Source: Mycobacterium sp. 1100029.7 | GTDB taxonomy: Bacteria; Actinomycetota; Actinomycetes; Mycobacteriales; Mycobacteriaceae | Direction of reading: 5' to 3' | DNA: 64,000 nt | Assembly: GCF_001665235.1 (NCBI RefSeq) | Contig: NZ_LZSC01000046.1 | Location: 62,001-126,000 of the forward strand | In this document: in pieces, positions 1 to 8,190 of the stretch | Layout of the letters: each line of letters starts with the position of its first letter | Numbering within the stretch: position 1 is the first letter of the stretch | Notes under the pieces: generated by a model | Told to the model about the DNA's origin: nothing | Seen by the model: only the letters and a program-made list of their open reading frames with translations | The model's database searches: none | Translations under genes and position numbers: made by a program

Positions 1-889
1 TGACTTTGATCTTCTCCAGCCCGTGCTTGTCCACCAGCTCGTCGAAGGCGCTGTAGAGCCGGTCCAGAAACTTGACCAGGTCGCACGGCGCGGTGGAACT
101 GGCGCGCTCGGTGAAGCCGACCATGTCGGCGAACAGGACCGAGGCTTCGTCGTAGCGATCCGCGATGACATCGCGTTCCGGTTCCTTGAGCCGGTCGGCG
201 ACGCTGGCCGGCAACATGTTGGCCAACAGCGCCTCCGAGCGTTCGTACTCCGCTTCCATGACGGCTTCGGCGCGTTCGGTGTCGCGCATCGCGAACCACA
301 CCGTGACGACGACCATGGCGCAGGCCGACACCGTGGTGATCACAAAGCTCATCGTGATGGCCCACGGTCGTTCCAGCCCGGTGGAGCGGGGGACCAGGAA
401 CTGCAGCATGACGACCAGCGAGACGCCCAGGGTGGCCAGCAGGGCGGCCAGGCCGATGCGCTCGATGCCGAGCTGCAACACCACCAGGCTGGCGGTGGTC
501 ACCAGGAAGTACTGCACGCCGCCGCCGGTGCCCACGTTCCAGCACGTGACGACGACCGCGGTGTAGGCCGTGAAGATAAACGTAAGGGGGGCAACCAATT
601 CCCCGAAACGGTTGAGCCAGGGGACGGACGCGAAGATCAGTCCGGTGCAGACGTTGACGATCTGGATGGGATAGGCATCAGGGCCAGACCAGAATCCGAG
701 AATGGCGAAGACCAGGCACACCACCACGCCCATCGCGGCATTGATGTTGAGCACCCGGGTGCGGCGGGCGTTGCTGTCGGCGTAGTGCTCGTTGCGGGCG
801 CGGTTCTTGGCCCGCACCGCTGCTTTACAGTCCGGGGCAGTCGAGCCATCCGGCCGACTCGGTGGGGCACCGCATTTCTTAGCCACCAC
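1..889 (-). CDS. cya: Membrane class III adenylate cyclase (Rv1625c homologue), 3' end cut by window
   Basis: Makes cAMP from ATP at the inner face of the membrane. The frame was read by reverse translation because the gene is cut by the window edge. It begins VVAKKCGAPP, aligning with the MAAKKCGAPP start I recall for M. tuberculosis Rv1625c. It continues through about six membrane helices, then a linker (EAVMEAEYERSEALLANMLP) into the cyclase homology domain with the metal-binding segment ASVLFADMVGFTERAS. About 296 residues are visible; the second metal Asp and the transition-state residues lie outside. Two GTG codons, at 889 and 886, are candidate starts. The frame is open further upstream to an ATG at 1063, described separately. 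Family assignment is firm; the exact start is not. Confidence 0.93.
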   Translation of the reverse strand, partial: MVAKKCGAPPSRPDGSTAPDCKAAVRAKNRARNEHYADSNARRTRVLNINAAMGVVVCLVFAILGFWSGPDAYPIQIVNVCTGLIFASVPWLNRFGELVAPLTFIFTAYTAVVVTCWNVGTGGGVQYFLVTTASLVVLQLGIERIGLAALLATLGVSLVVMLQFLVPRSTGLERPWAITMSFVITTVSACAMVVVTVWFAMRDTERAEAVMEAEYERSEALLANMLPASVADRLKEPERDVIADRYDEASVLFADMVGFTERASSTAPCDLVKFLDRLYSAFDELVDKHGLEKIKV

Positions 890-1063
890 GCTAGAAGCGT
901 AACCGTTGGCCAGGTGATTCCCCAGCCCTGTGATTGGCTGGGGCGGCCTGTCTCGGGTTGCTTGCAGGACGATGCAGCTGTTTGCTCCCGGGGTACAAGA
1001 GCTACCGCATGCCGCAGCGGCGAGCGGGGTCGGCGCGATAACAAGGGCAATCCACCCCTGCAT
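890..1063 (-). other. Lipoprotein-like 5' extension in the cya frame
   Basis: Codon-by-codon reading from ATG at 1063 finds no stop before the cya start region, so this segment is in frame with cya. It encodes 58 residues starting MQGWIALVIAPTPLAAAAC, a short signal sequence ending in a lipobox-like LAAAAC, followed by GSSCTPGANSCI. This resembles the separate 40-residue frame just upstream, which ends CGSFCLPGGSCIAI. No convincing Shine-Dalgarno sequence precedes the ATG. Either the cyclase has an alternative lipoprotein-type N-terminus, or a former mini-lipoprotein gene has lost its stop codon. Read-through into cya is seen in the sequence; expression is inference. Confidence 0.45.
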
Positions 1064-1087
1064 AGCGGGGCGGATAGGTTGAACCTC

Positions 1088-1210
1088 TTAAATTGCGATG
1101 CAGGACCCGCCGGGCAGGCAGAAGCTGCCGCATCCCGATGTGGTCAGTGGGGTAAGCACGATAACGACGGCAATGAAGAGTTTGCTACAGCGAGACACGA
1201 CGAACTCCAT
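1088..1210 (-). CDS. Putative 40-residue mini-lipoprotein
   Basis: A small frame encoding MEFVVSRCSKLFIAVVIVL, then TPLTTSGC and a cysteine-rich tail GSFCLPGGSCIAI. It has a basic N-region, a hydrophobic core, a lipobox-like LTTSGC and only about a dozen residues after the modifiable cysteine. A GTG alternative start lies four codons in. The stop is 24 bases upstream of the second, similar frame that runs into cya, so the three could be co-transcribed. Function unknown. Support comes from the signal-peptide architecture and the similarity of the two tails; the ribosome binding site is weak, so it may not be translated. Confidence 0.5.
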   Translation of the reverse strand: MEFVVSRCSKLFIAVVIVLTPLTTSGCGSFCLPGGSCIAI

Positions 1211-1419
1211 CCTGAGGGAACGGGAAAGCGCGCTTACTGTACGTCTGTTGAACAAGGCTAAAACGGGCCGAAATGCAACCGTGTCTGATTCGGGATGCCG
1301 CGTTGCCGACGTTCGGTGCCGTTGCGGGCTGAACTTTGACAATTCCGGCCTGCGTCGGGGGCGCGACCCCTACGCTGCCGATTGATCATGCTGCGCCATC
1401 CGGCGAGGAGGTTGAGCGC

Positions 1420-2154
1420 GTGGATTACCCGCACAGCACCGGATTCGACTGGGCGCAATTGGTGGCGATGCCCACGGTGAGTGAGGAATGGCATTCGGGG
1501 CATCAGATTCTCAACTTTTACCCGAAGGACAAGGACTACCGGGATTCGCCGGCCGCGCGGGCGATGGTGGCCGAGCACTTCGGCAACGCCACGGCGCTGA
1601 ACACGGATGCGGCGTTGCTGAAATTCGGCTCCGACCAGGTGACATTGGATGGCGCATTCATCGAGATGGGCGTCTGTACCGGTAAGACCATCAATTTCGT
1701 GGCCGCGCTCAACCCGGAGCGACGAATTTGGGGATTCGACTCCTTCGACGGACTTCCCGAGCAGTGGGCCCGCACCGACATCACGGTCCCCGAAGGTACT
1801 TTCCGGGTAAACGTGGACGGGTGGATGCCACCGGTGCTGCACAATGTCGCGCTGGTCAAAGGCATGTTCCACGAAACTCTTCCCCAATTCAAAGAGCAGG
1901 TATTGAAAGCCACACCGATCGCTTTCCTCCACGTGGACTGCGACATTTATGCGTCGGCGAAAGACATCTTCGATCAGTTGGCCGACAACATCGTGGCGGG
2001 AACCGTCATCGTCTTCGACGAGTTTTATAACTACCCGGGATCCGAAGAACACGAATTCCGGGCATTTCAGGAGTTTCTGCAGGCGACCGCGAAGAAAGCC
2101 GTCTACCTCGCCTTCAACCAGTACTTCGAACAAGCAGTCGCCCAGATCGTCTAG
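1420..2154 (+). CDS. TylF-type SAM-dependent methyltransferase
   Basis: A 244-residue class I methyltransferase-like protein. The SAM-binding region appears as GAFIEMGVCTGKTINF, followed by an acidic strand end (RIWGFDSFDGLPE). A likely metal- or substrate-binding acidic motif follows (AFLHVDCDIYASAKD and VIVFDEFYNYPG). This arrangement is typical of the macrocin/TylF O-methyltransferase family, which methylates sugars or similar small molecules. GTG at 1420 is chosen because GAGGAGG lies 8 bases upstream; an earlier TTG-started frame has no such site. I recall no gene at this position in M. tuberculosis, and no sugar-modifying partner is adjacent, so the substrate cannot be inferred. Confidence 0.8.
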   Translation: MDYPHSTGFDWAQLVAMPTVSEEWHSGHQILNFYPKDKDYRDSPAARAMVAEHFGNATALNTDAALLKFGSDQVTLDGAFIEMGVCTGKTINFVAALNPERRIWGFDSFDGLPEQWARTDITVPEGTFRVNVDGWMPPVLHNVALVKGMFHETLPQFKEQVLKATPIAFLHVDCDIYASAKDIFDQLADNIVAGTVIVFDEFYNYPGSEEHEFRAFQEFLQATAKKAVYLAFNQYFEQAVAQIV

Positions 2155-2187
2155 GCCAGGGGTGCCCGGTGGTGGCGGCGTCGTTGC

Positions 2188-2264
2188 TGGTGCCCTCGGT
2201 GAGATTCGAACTCACACTGGACGGGTTTTGAATCCGTTTCCTCTGCCAGTTGGGATACGAGGGC
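2188..2264 (-). tRNA. tRNA-Leu(CAA), short variable loop, CCA encoded
   Basis: The minus strand folds into a complete 77-nt cloverleaf. The acceptor stem is GCCCTCG/CGAGGGC, the D arm has TCC/GGA with a GG in the loop, the T arm is GTGAG/CTCAC with loop TTCGAAT, and the gene ends A-CCA. The anticodon loop reads TTCAAAA, giving anticodon CAA (codon UUG, leucine), with an A-C mismatch closing the loop. The variable region is only 5 nt (CCAGT), whereas leucine tRNAs usually carry a long variable arm. It sits head-to-head with pdtaR. Confidence 0.9.
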
Positions 2265-2375
2265 TCGTCGGCTTGCAACCTTAAGCGGCCTCCCACCATA
2301 GAGGATCGGTGCGGTCACCGGTTGTCACCGCCCCCGATGTCGCTGGTGGCAGCGATCCACGAGAGAATGTTTGTC

Positions 2376-3002
2376 ATGACTGGCTCCACGACCGCCGCCG
2401 ACGCCGCTGTGCCGCGCCGGGTCCTGATCGCGGAAGACGAAGCGCTGATCCGCATGGACTTGGCCGAGATGCTGCGAGAGGAGGGGTACGACATCGTCGG
2501 CGAGGCCGGTGACGGGCAGGAAGCCGTGGAGCTGGCCGAGCGCCACAAGCCCGACCTCGTGATCATGGACGTGAAGATGCCACGCCGCGACGGCATCGAC
2601 GCGGCGGCCGAGATCGCCAGCAAACGTATCGCGCCGATCGTGGTGTTGACCGCGTTCAGCCAGCGCGATCTCGTCGAGCGCGCGCGTGACGCCGGGGCGA
2701 TGGCCTACCTGGTGAAGCCCTTCACGATCAGTGACCTGATTCCGGCCATCGAGTTGGCCGTCAGTCGCTTCAGCGAGATCCGGGCGCTGGAACATGAGGT
2801 CGAGACGCTGTCGGACCGCCTGGAGACCCGTAAGGTCGTCGAACGCGCCAAGGGTCTGCTGCAGTCGAAGCAGGGGATGACCGAGCCCGAGGCGTTCAAG
2901 TGGATCCAGCGTGCGGCGATGGACCGGCGGACCACCATGAAGCGGGTGGCCGAGGTGGTGCTGGAAACGCTGGGCGACGCGCCGGCCGAGGGATCTGACT
3001 AG
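2376..3002 (+). CDS. pdtaR: Response regulator with ANTAR RNA-binding domain (Rv1626 homologue)
   Basis: A 208-residue two-component response regulator. The receiver domain spans about residues 14-130, with the acidic pair E20-D21, the phospho-acceptor D65 in VIMDVKMP, the switch Thr in VVLTAF and the conserved Lys in YLVKPF. A helical linker leads to an ANTAR domain (about 140-200, RAKGLLQSKQGMTEPEAFKW), which binds tandem hairpins in mRNA to antiterminate transcription. The M. tuberculosis orthologue is phosphorylated by PdtaS, which is encoded elsewhere. ATG 2376 (MTGSTTAADAAVPRRV) matches the orthologue's start as I recall it; longer in-frame starts lie in the tRNA-gene side of the intergenic region and are rejected. 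Confidence 0.95.
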   Translation: MTGSTTAADAAVPRRVLIAEDEALIRMDLAEMLREEGYDIVGEAGDGQEAVELAERHKPDLVIMDVKMPRRDGIDAAAEIASKRIAPIVVLTAFSQRDLVERARDAGAMAYLVKPFTISDLIPAIELAVSRFSEIRALEHEVETLSDRLETRKVVERAKGLLQSKQGMTEPEAFKWIQRAAMDRRTTMKRVAEVVLETLGDAPAEGSD

Positions 3003-3179
3003 CCGTTCGCGAGACGACCGCTCGGTGTGAATCCGCGGCGCGAAGTGTGCGCTCAAGGCGGCGACACGCCGGGGGCGCAGGCCGTGGCCGCACAGTCAAC
3101 GCCGCGATGTCACACGCGTTGAGGTAGGACGGCCCGCTAGGGCTGCGCACCCTCGACGCGGCGAAACGGCCGAAACGGC

Positions 3180-4382
3180 CTAACGCGCGACAATCACCGA
3201 CGAGCCGTGGCCGAAGAGACCCTGGTTCGCGGTGACGCCGACCTTGGCGTTCTCCACCTGCCGGCCGGTGGCCTGGCCCCGCAGCTGCCAGGTCAACTCG
3301 CAGACCTGGGCGATCGCCTGCGCCGGAATGGCCTCGCCGAAGCAGGCCAGCCCGCCCGACGGATTCACCGGGACCTTGCCACCGATCGCGGTCGCTCCGC
3401 TGCGCAGCAGCTGTTCGGCCTCGCCCTTGGGGCACAGCCCCAGGTGCTCGTACCAGTCGAGTTCCAGCGCGGTGGACAGGTCGTAGACCTCGGCCAAGCT
3501 CACGTCTTCGGGACCGATGCCGGCCTCGGCGTAGGCCGCATCGAGGATCTGATCTTTGAACACCCGCTCCGGCGCGGCCACGACGGCCGTGGAATCCGTT
3601 GCGATGTCCGGCAATTCGGGCAGATGCTGCGGGTACCGCGGGGTCACCGTGCTGACCGCCCGCACCGACGGCACACCCTCGAGCGAGCCGAGGTGCTTGC
3701 GGGCGAACTCGGCGCTGGCCACGATCAGCGCGGCGGCGCCGTCGGAGGTGGCGCAGATGTCGAGCTGCCGCAGCGGGTCGGACACCACCGGGCTGGCCAG
3801 CACGTCCTCGACCGAAGATTCCTTGCGGTAGCGGGCATTCGGATTCTGCAACCCGTGCTGCGAGTTCTTGACCTTGACCGCGGCGAAGTCTTCGGACGTC
3901 GCGCCGTAGAGGTCCATCCGGCGCCGGGCCAGCAGCGCGAAGTACACCGGGTTCATTGCGCCGATCAGGTGGAACCGCTGCCAGTCGGGGTCGTTTTTGC
4001 GCTCGCCGCCGACCGGGGCGAACGCGCCCTTGGGCGTGGTGTCGGCGCCGATCACCAGCGCGACGTCGCAGAACCCGGCCAGGATCTGGGCGCGGGCGCT
4101 CTGCAGCGCCTGCGAGCCGCTGGCGCAGGCCGCGTAGCTGGAGCTCACCGGCACGCCGTTCCACCCGAGCTTCTGCGCGAACGTCGACCCGGCGATGAAG
4201 CCCGGGTAGCCGTTGCGGATCGTGTCCGCGCCGGCGACCAGCTGAATCTGCTGCCAGTCCAGTCCGGCCTCTGCCAGCGCGGCGCGCGCGGCGACGACGC
4301 CGTATTCGGTGAAGTCGCGGCCCCACTTGCCCCAGGGGTGCATGCCGGCGCCCAGGATATACAGCGGTTCGGGAGTACTCAT
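3180..4382 (-). CDS. Thiolase-like lipid-transfer protein (Rv1627c homologue)
   Basis: A 400-residue thiolase-superfamily protein of the nonspecific lipid-transfer (SCP-x/Ltp) type. The nucleophile region is SSYAACASGSQAL, Cys about 86, and the C-terminus carries GLFGHGSS. It lacks the usual second catalytic Cys-x-Gly of degradative thiolases, as do Ltp2-type retro-aldolases that pair with DUF35 proteins. The upstream gene on the same strand is exactly such a DUF35 protein, ending 2 bases before this start (TGA-TC-ATG). This suggests an acyl-CoA carbon-carbon lyase or thiolase complex in lipid or sterol metabolism; that role is inferred from the pairing. Confidence 0.88.
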   Translation of the reverse strand: MSTPEPLYILGAGMHPWGKWGRDFTEYGVVAARAALAEAGLDWQQIQLVAGADTIRNGYPGFIAGSTFAQKLGWNGVPVSSSYAACASGSQALQSARAQILAGFCDVALVIGADTTPKGAFAPVGGERKNDPDWQRFHLIGAMNPVYFALLARRRMDLYGATSEDFAAVKVKNSQHGLQNPNARYRKESSVEDVLASPVVSDPLRQLDICATSDGAAALIVASAEFARKHLGSLEGVPSVRAVSTVTPRYPQHLPELPDIATDSTAVVAAPERVFKDQILDAAYAEAGIGPEDVSLAEVYDLSTALELDWYEHLGLCPKGEAEQLLRSGATAIGGKVPVNPSGGLACFGEAIPAQAIAQVCELTWQLRGQATGRQVENAKVGVTANQGLFGHGSSVIVAR

Positions 4383-4384
4383 GA

Positions 4385-4825
4385 TCAGCAGACCTTCCAC
4401 GCGTGCACGAGGCGCTCGACGCCGTCGGCGTCGGTGAACAACGTCATGGTGGCCAGCTCCATCTCGATGCCGACTTTCAGGTCGGCGGCCAGCGTCCCGT
4501 CGACCACCTTGCCCAGCACGATGATGCCCTCGTCGGCCAGCTCCACCGCGGCGATGGCGAACGGCTCGAACGGGTCCGCGGCCGGATACGGCGCGGGCGG
4601 GGGATATCGGTTTTCGGTGTAGCTCCACAGCTTTCCGCGGGTCGACAAGGCGACGGACTCTAGGCTGTCGCTGGCGCACGCCGGGTTCGGGCAGTTGTTC
4701 TCTCGCGGCGGGAACACGTAGGTGCCGCACTGGGGACACTTGCTGCCGATCAGATGGGGAGTTCCGGCGTCATCGGTGGCGAACCATCCGTCGATCGCGG
4801 CTTGTGGACTGGTGACCTCTGGCAC
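4385..4825 (-). CDS. DUF35 / OB-fold zinc-ribbon partner protein (Rv1628c homologue)
   Basis: A 146-residue protein with an N-terminal rubredoxin-like zinc ribbon (KCPQCGTYVFPPRENNC, then CASDS) and a C-terminal OB fold (RGKLWSYTENRYPPPAPYP, then GIIVLGKVVDGTLAADLKVG). DUF35 proteins bind acyl-CoA and form obligate complexes with thiolase-like Ltp proteins. The downstream Ltp-like gene follows after 2 bases, so the two are translationally coupled. It is slightly shorter than the M. tuberculosis protein as I recall it; a further upstream start is possible. polA is divergent, starting 77 bases away. Confidence 0.87.
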   Translation of the reverse strand: MPEVTSPQAAIDGWFATDDAGTPHLIGSKCPQCGTYVFPPRENNCPNPACASDSLESVALSTRGKLWSYTENRYPPPAPYPAADPFEPFAIAAVELADEGIIVLGKVVDGTLAADLKVGIEMELATMTLFTDADGVERLVHAWKVC

Positions 4826-4902
4826 TCGGCCAGACTACCCAGGTCATAGGTAAAACTGAAACGTGTTGCAGTTCTGCCGCTGCGGGTGGTTCGTCGGAGC
4901 GC

Positions 4903-7632
4903 ATGCCTAGAGTGAGAGCCGTGCCTGCCGCGACCGTCATTCCCAGCGAGCAACAGACCAAGCCGACACTGATGTTGCTGGACGGCAATTCGCTGGCCTT
5001 CCGGGCGTTCTACGCGCTGCCCGCGGAGAACTTCAAGACCCGCAGCGGCCTGACCACCAACGCGGTCTACGGCTTCACCGCGATGCTGATCAACCTGCTG
5101 CGCGACGAGGCGCCGACGCACATCGCCGCCGCGTTCGACGTGTCGCGTCAGACGTTCCGGCTGGAGCGCTACCCGGAGTACAAGGCCGGCCGGTCGGAAA
5201 CCCCGGACGAGTTCCGCGGCCAGATCGACATCACCAAGGAAGTGTTGGGCGCGCTGGGCATCACGGTGCTCGCCGAGCCCGGATTCGAAGCCGACGACCT
5301 GATCGCGACGCTCGCTACCCAGGCCGAGAACGAGGGCTACCGGGTGCTGGTCGTCACCGGCGACCGGGACGCGCTGCAATTGGTCAGCGACGACGTGACG
5401 GTGCTCTACCCGCGTAAGGGCGTCAGCGAGCTCACCCGCTTCACCCCGGACGCCGTCGTCGAGAAATACGGGCTCACGCCCGCGCAGTACCCCGACTTCG
5501 CCGCGCTGCGTGGCGATCCCAGCGACAACCTGCCCGGCATTCCGGGCGTGGGCGAGAAGACCGCCTCGAAGTGGATCGTCGAGTACGGGTCGCTGCAGGG
5601 TCTGGTCGACAACGTCGAGTCGGTGCGCGGCAAGGTCGGCGACGCGCTGCGCGCCCACCTGGCCAACGTCATCCGCAACCGCGAGCTCACCGACCTGGTC
5701 AAAGACGTGCCCCTGGCGCAGACGCCGGACACGCTGCGGCTGCTGCCGTGGGATCGCGACCAGATTCACCGGCTGTTCGACGACCTGGAGTTCCGGGTAC
5801 TGCGCGACCGGCTGTTCGACACCCTGGCCGCCGTCGAGCCCGAGGTGGACGAGGGCTTCGACGTGCGCGGCGGCGCGCTGGAAGCCGGTCAGCTGGCCGT
5901 GTGGCTGGCCGAGCACAGCTCGGGTAAGCGGTTCGGGCTGGCCGTCGTCGGCACGCATCTGGCCTACGACGCCGACGCCACCGCGCTGGCCATCGTCTCG
6001 GCCGACGGCGAGGGCCGTTACATCGACACCTCGACGCTGGATCCCGACGACGAGGCGGCGCTGGCGTCGTGGCTGGCCGACCCCGGCCCGCCCAAAGCCC
6101 TGCACGAAGCCAAGCTGGCGATGCATGACCTCGCCGGGCGGGGCTGGACGCTGAACGGCGTCACCTCCGACACCGCGCTGGCCGCCTACCTGGTGCGGCC
6201 CGGGCAACGCAGCTTCGCTCTCGACGACCTGTCACTGCGCTACCTGCGTCGCGAGTTGCGTGCCGAAACCGCTGAGCAGCAACAGCTTTCGCTCCTCGAT
6301 GACTCCGAGGGCGTCGACGACCAGGCGGTGCAGACGCTGATCCTGCGTGCGGTGGCGGTGCTCGATCTGGCAGACGCGCTCGACGAGGAACTGGCCCGGA
6401 TCAACTCCACCTCGCTGCTGGGTGGCATGGAATTACCGGTGCAGCGGGTACTGGCCGGACTGGAGCACGTCGGCATCGCGGTGGACATACCGAAACTGTC
6501 CGAACTGCAAAGCGATTTCGCACACCAGATCCGCGACGCGGCCGAAGCGGCCTACGAGGTGATCGGCAAGCAGATCAACCTGGGCTCGCCAAAACAGTTG
6601 CAGACGGTGCTTTTCGACGAGCTGGGCATGCCCAAGACCAAGCGCACCAAGACCGGCTACACCACCGACGCGGATGCCCTGCAGTCGCTGTTCGACAAGA
6701 CCGGCCATCCGTTCCTGCAGCATCTACTGACTCACCGTGATGTCACCCGCCTCAAAGTCACCGTCGACGGGTTGCTGAACTCGGTGGCCTCCGACGGTCG
6801 CATCCACACCACGTTCAACCAGACGATCGCGGCGACCGGCCGGTTGTCCTCGACCGAGCCGAACCTGCAGAACATCCCGATCCGCACCGAGGCCGGCCGC
6901 CTCATCCGGGACGCGTTCGTGGTGGGGGACGGTTACGCGGAGCTGATGACCGCCGATTACAGCCAGATCGAGATGCGGATCATGGCGCATCTGTCCAAGG
7001 ACGAAGGCCTGATCGAGGCGTTCAACACCGGCGAGGACCTGCACTCTTTCGTGGCCTCCCGGGCATTCGGTGTGCCCATCGAGGAGGTCACCGCCGAGCT
7101 GCGCCGCCGCGTCAAGGCGATGTCCTACGGCCTGGCCTACGGGCTGAGCGCCTACGGGTTGTCCGCCCAGCTCAAGATCTCCACCGAAGAGGCCAAAGAG
7201 CAGATGGACCAGTACTTCGCCCGGTTCGGCGGCATCCGCGACTATCTGCGCGACGTCGTCGAGCAGGCTCGCAAGGACGGCTACACCTCCACGGTCTTCG
7301 GCCGGCGGCGCTACCTGCCCGAGTTGGACAGCAGCAACCGCAACGTGCGTGAGGCCGCCGAGCGGGCGGCGCTCAACGCGCCCATCCAGGGCAGCGCCGC
7401 GGACATCATCAAGGTGGCGATGATCGACGTCGACAAGGCGATCAAGGAAGCCGGGCTCAAATCCCGGATGCTGCTGCAGGTTCACGACGAATTGCTGTTC
7501 GAAATCGCCCCCGGCGAGCGCGACCAGGTCGAAACCCTGGCCCGCGACAAGATGGGCAGCGCCTATCCGCTCGACGTCCCACTGGAGGTGTCCGTCGGCT
7601 ACGGGCGCAGCTGGGATGCCGCCGCGCACTAG
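4903..7632 (+). CDS. polA: DNA polymerase I
   Basis: A 909-residue family A polymerase that fills gaps in repair and removes Okazaki primers. The N-terminal 5'-3' nuclease domain (about 20-310) carries acidic motifs such as FEADDLIATLA and VVTGDRDALQLV and the helix-hairpin-helix GIPGVGEKTA. A degenerate proofreading-like domain follows. The polymerase domain has motif A (TADYSQIEMRIMAH), the O helix (RRRVKAMSYGLAYGLS) and motif C (LLQVHDELLFE). It is near identical to the recalled M. tuberculosis sequence from MLLDGNSLAFRAFYALPAENF onward. The start is uncertain between ATG 4903 and GTG 4921, because the first residues are not conserved. Confidence 0.97.
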   Translation: MPRVRAVPAATVIPSEQQTKPTLMLLDGNSLAFRAFYALPAENFKTRSGLTTNAVYGFTAMLINLLRDEAPTHIAAAFDVSRQTFRLERYPEYKAGRSETPDEFRGQIDITKEVLGALGITVLAEPGFEADDLIATLATQAENEGYRVLVVTGDRDALQLVSDDVTVLYPRKGVSELTRFTPDAVVEKYGLTPAQYPDFAALRGDPSDNLPGIPGVGEKTASKWIVEYGSLQGLVDNVESVRGKVGDALRAHLANVIRNRELTDLVKDVPLAQTPDTLRLLPWDRDQIHRLFDDLEFRVLRDRLFDTLAAVEPEVDEGFDVRGGALEAGQLAVWLAEHSSGKRFGLAVVGTHLAYDADATALAIVSADGEGRYIDTSTLDPDDEAALASWLADPGPPKALHEAKLAMHDLAGRGWTLNGVTSDTALAAYLVRPGQRSFALDDLSLRYLRRELRAETAEQQQLSLLDDSEGVDDQAVQTLILRAVAVLDLADALDEELARINSTSLLGGMELPVQRVLAGLEHVGIAVDIPKLSELQSDFAHQIRDAAEAAYEVIGKQINLGSPKQLQTVLFDELGMPKTKRTKTGYTTDADALQSLFDKTGHPFLQHLLTHRDVTRLKVTVDGLLNSVASDGRIHTTFNQTIAATGRLSSTEPNLQNIPIRTEAGRLIRDAFVVGDGYAELMTADYSQIEMRIMAHLSKDEGLIEAFNTGEDLHSFVASRAFGVPIEEVTAELRRRVKAMSYGLAYGLSAYGLSAQLKISTEEAKEQMDQYFARFGGIRDYLRDVVEQARKDGYTSTVFGRRRYLPELDSSNRNVREAAERAALNAPIQGSAADIIKVAMIDVDKAIKEAGLKSRMLLQVHDELLFEIAPGERDQVETLARDKMGSAYPLDVPLEVSVGYGRSWDAAAH

Positions 7633-7663
7633 AAGACCACTAGAAGGAACCTGCGGCGCCGCG

Positions 7664-7977
7664 ATGAATGGCCAGCTGTACAAACACCTGATCAACCCGT
7701 GGCTGGCATCGGCCGTTTCCTTCGCCGTGATCACCGTTTTCTTCGTCGCCGCATTCCTGCTGCATCCCCGGCCGCTGCCGGGTGCCCGCGACTCACGCTG
7801 GTCAACCGGATCGGGGCCGGGACCTTCATGGGTATCACCGTCACATCGGCGCTGGTCATGTCGTTGGCGATCGACCATTTCGGCTGGTTGCGGGTCGATC
7901 CCCATCCGATCACGCTGCCCCGGGCCCTGGGCGGTGTCCTGATGGTGTGCGGAGTGGTGCTGGTCGCCAGGTTTTGA
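7664..7977 (+). pseudogene. Decayed DMT/YdcZ-type (DUF606) small transporter
   Basis: Two conserved pieces lie in different frames. Frame one, from ATG 7664, gives MNGQLYKHLINPWLASAVSF and a following hydrophobic helix, resembling the start of a YdcZ repeat. Frame two, from about 7800, gives LVNRIGAGTFMGITVTSALV and IDHFGWLRVDPHPITLPRAL, ending in a hydrophobic helix with VLVARF, the typical C-terminal half of the same family. The intervening half of the protein is missing and the frame changes near 7795, so this is read as a deletion-plus-frameshift remnant. Hydrophobicity and family-like residues support it; a full-length homologue was not compared. Confidence 0.6.
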
Positions 7978-8001
7978 CCGGCACGCGCGGCCACGCGACC
8001 G

Positions 8002-8037
8002 GGATATCGCGGATATCGCGGATATGGCGGATATGGC
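8002..8037. repeat. Four tandem 9-bp units upstream of rpsA
   Basis: Two copies of GGATATCGC are followed directly by two copies of GGATATGGC, giving a perfect 9-base period over 36 bases. They lie about 155 bases before the rpsA start, in a region with no gene. They may be replication slippage or part of the rpsA leader. Confidence 0.75.
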
Positions 8038-8190
8038 GGCGGAGAATTTGCCGAGCCGTAACGTCCGCGTCAGATATGCAGAGGTTATGAGAGGCCGAGT
8101 TTGGCCAGCGTGTGCCTAGTCGAGTAGCCTCTATGAGGTAAATCCCTGATTTGTCCCTACGACCAAACCTGTCCGGAGCACCCCAACAAT

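Noticed and set aside
23..1261. Long plus-strand open frame (412 codons) at the window start
   Set aside because: It is antisense to cya, whose reverse-strand translation matches a known protein; the plus-strand product is low-complexity His/Gly/Arg-rich as expected for a GC-rich shadow.
1258..2133. Minus-strand frame opposite the methyltransferase
   Set aside because: The plus strand has a strong ribosome binding site and SAM-binding motif; the minus product has no recognisable family.
2896..4326. 476-codon minus-strand frame overlapping the thiolase-like gene
   Set aside because: Arg-rich shadow in another frame; the adjacent frame has the thiolase active-site motif.
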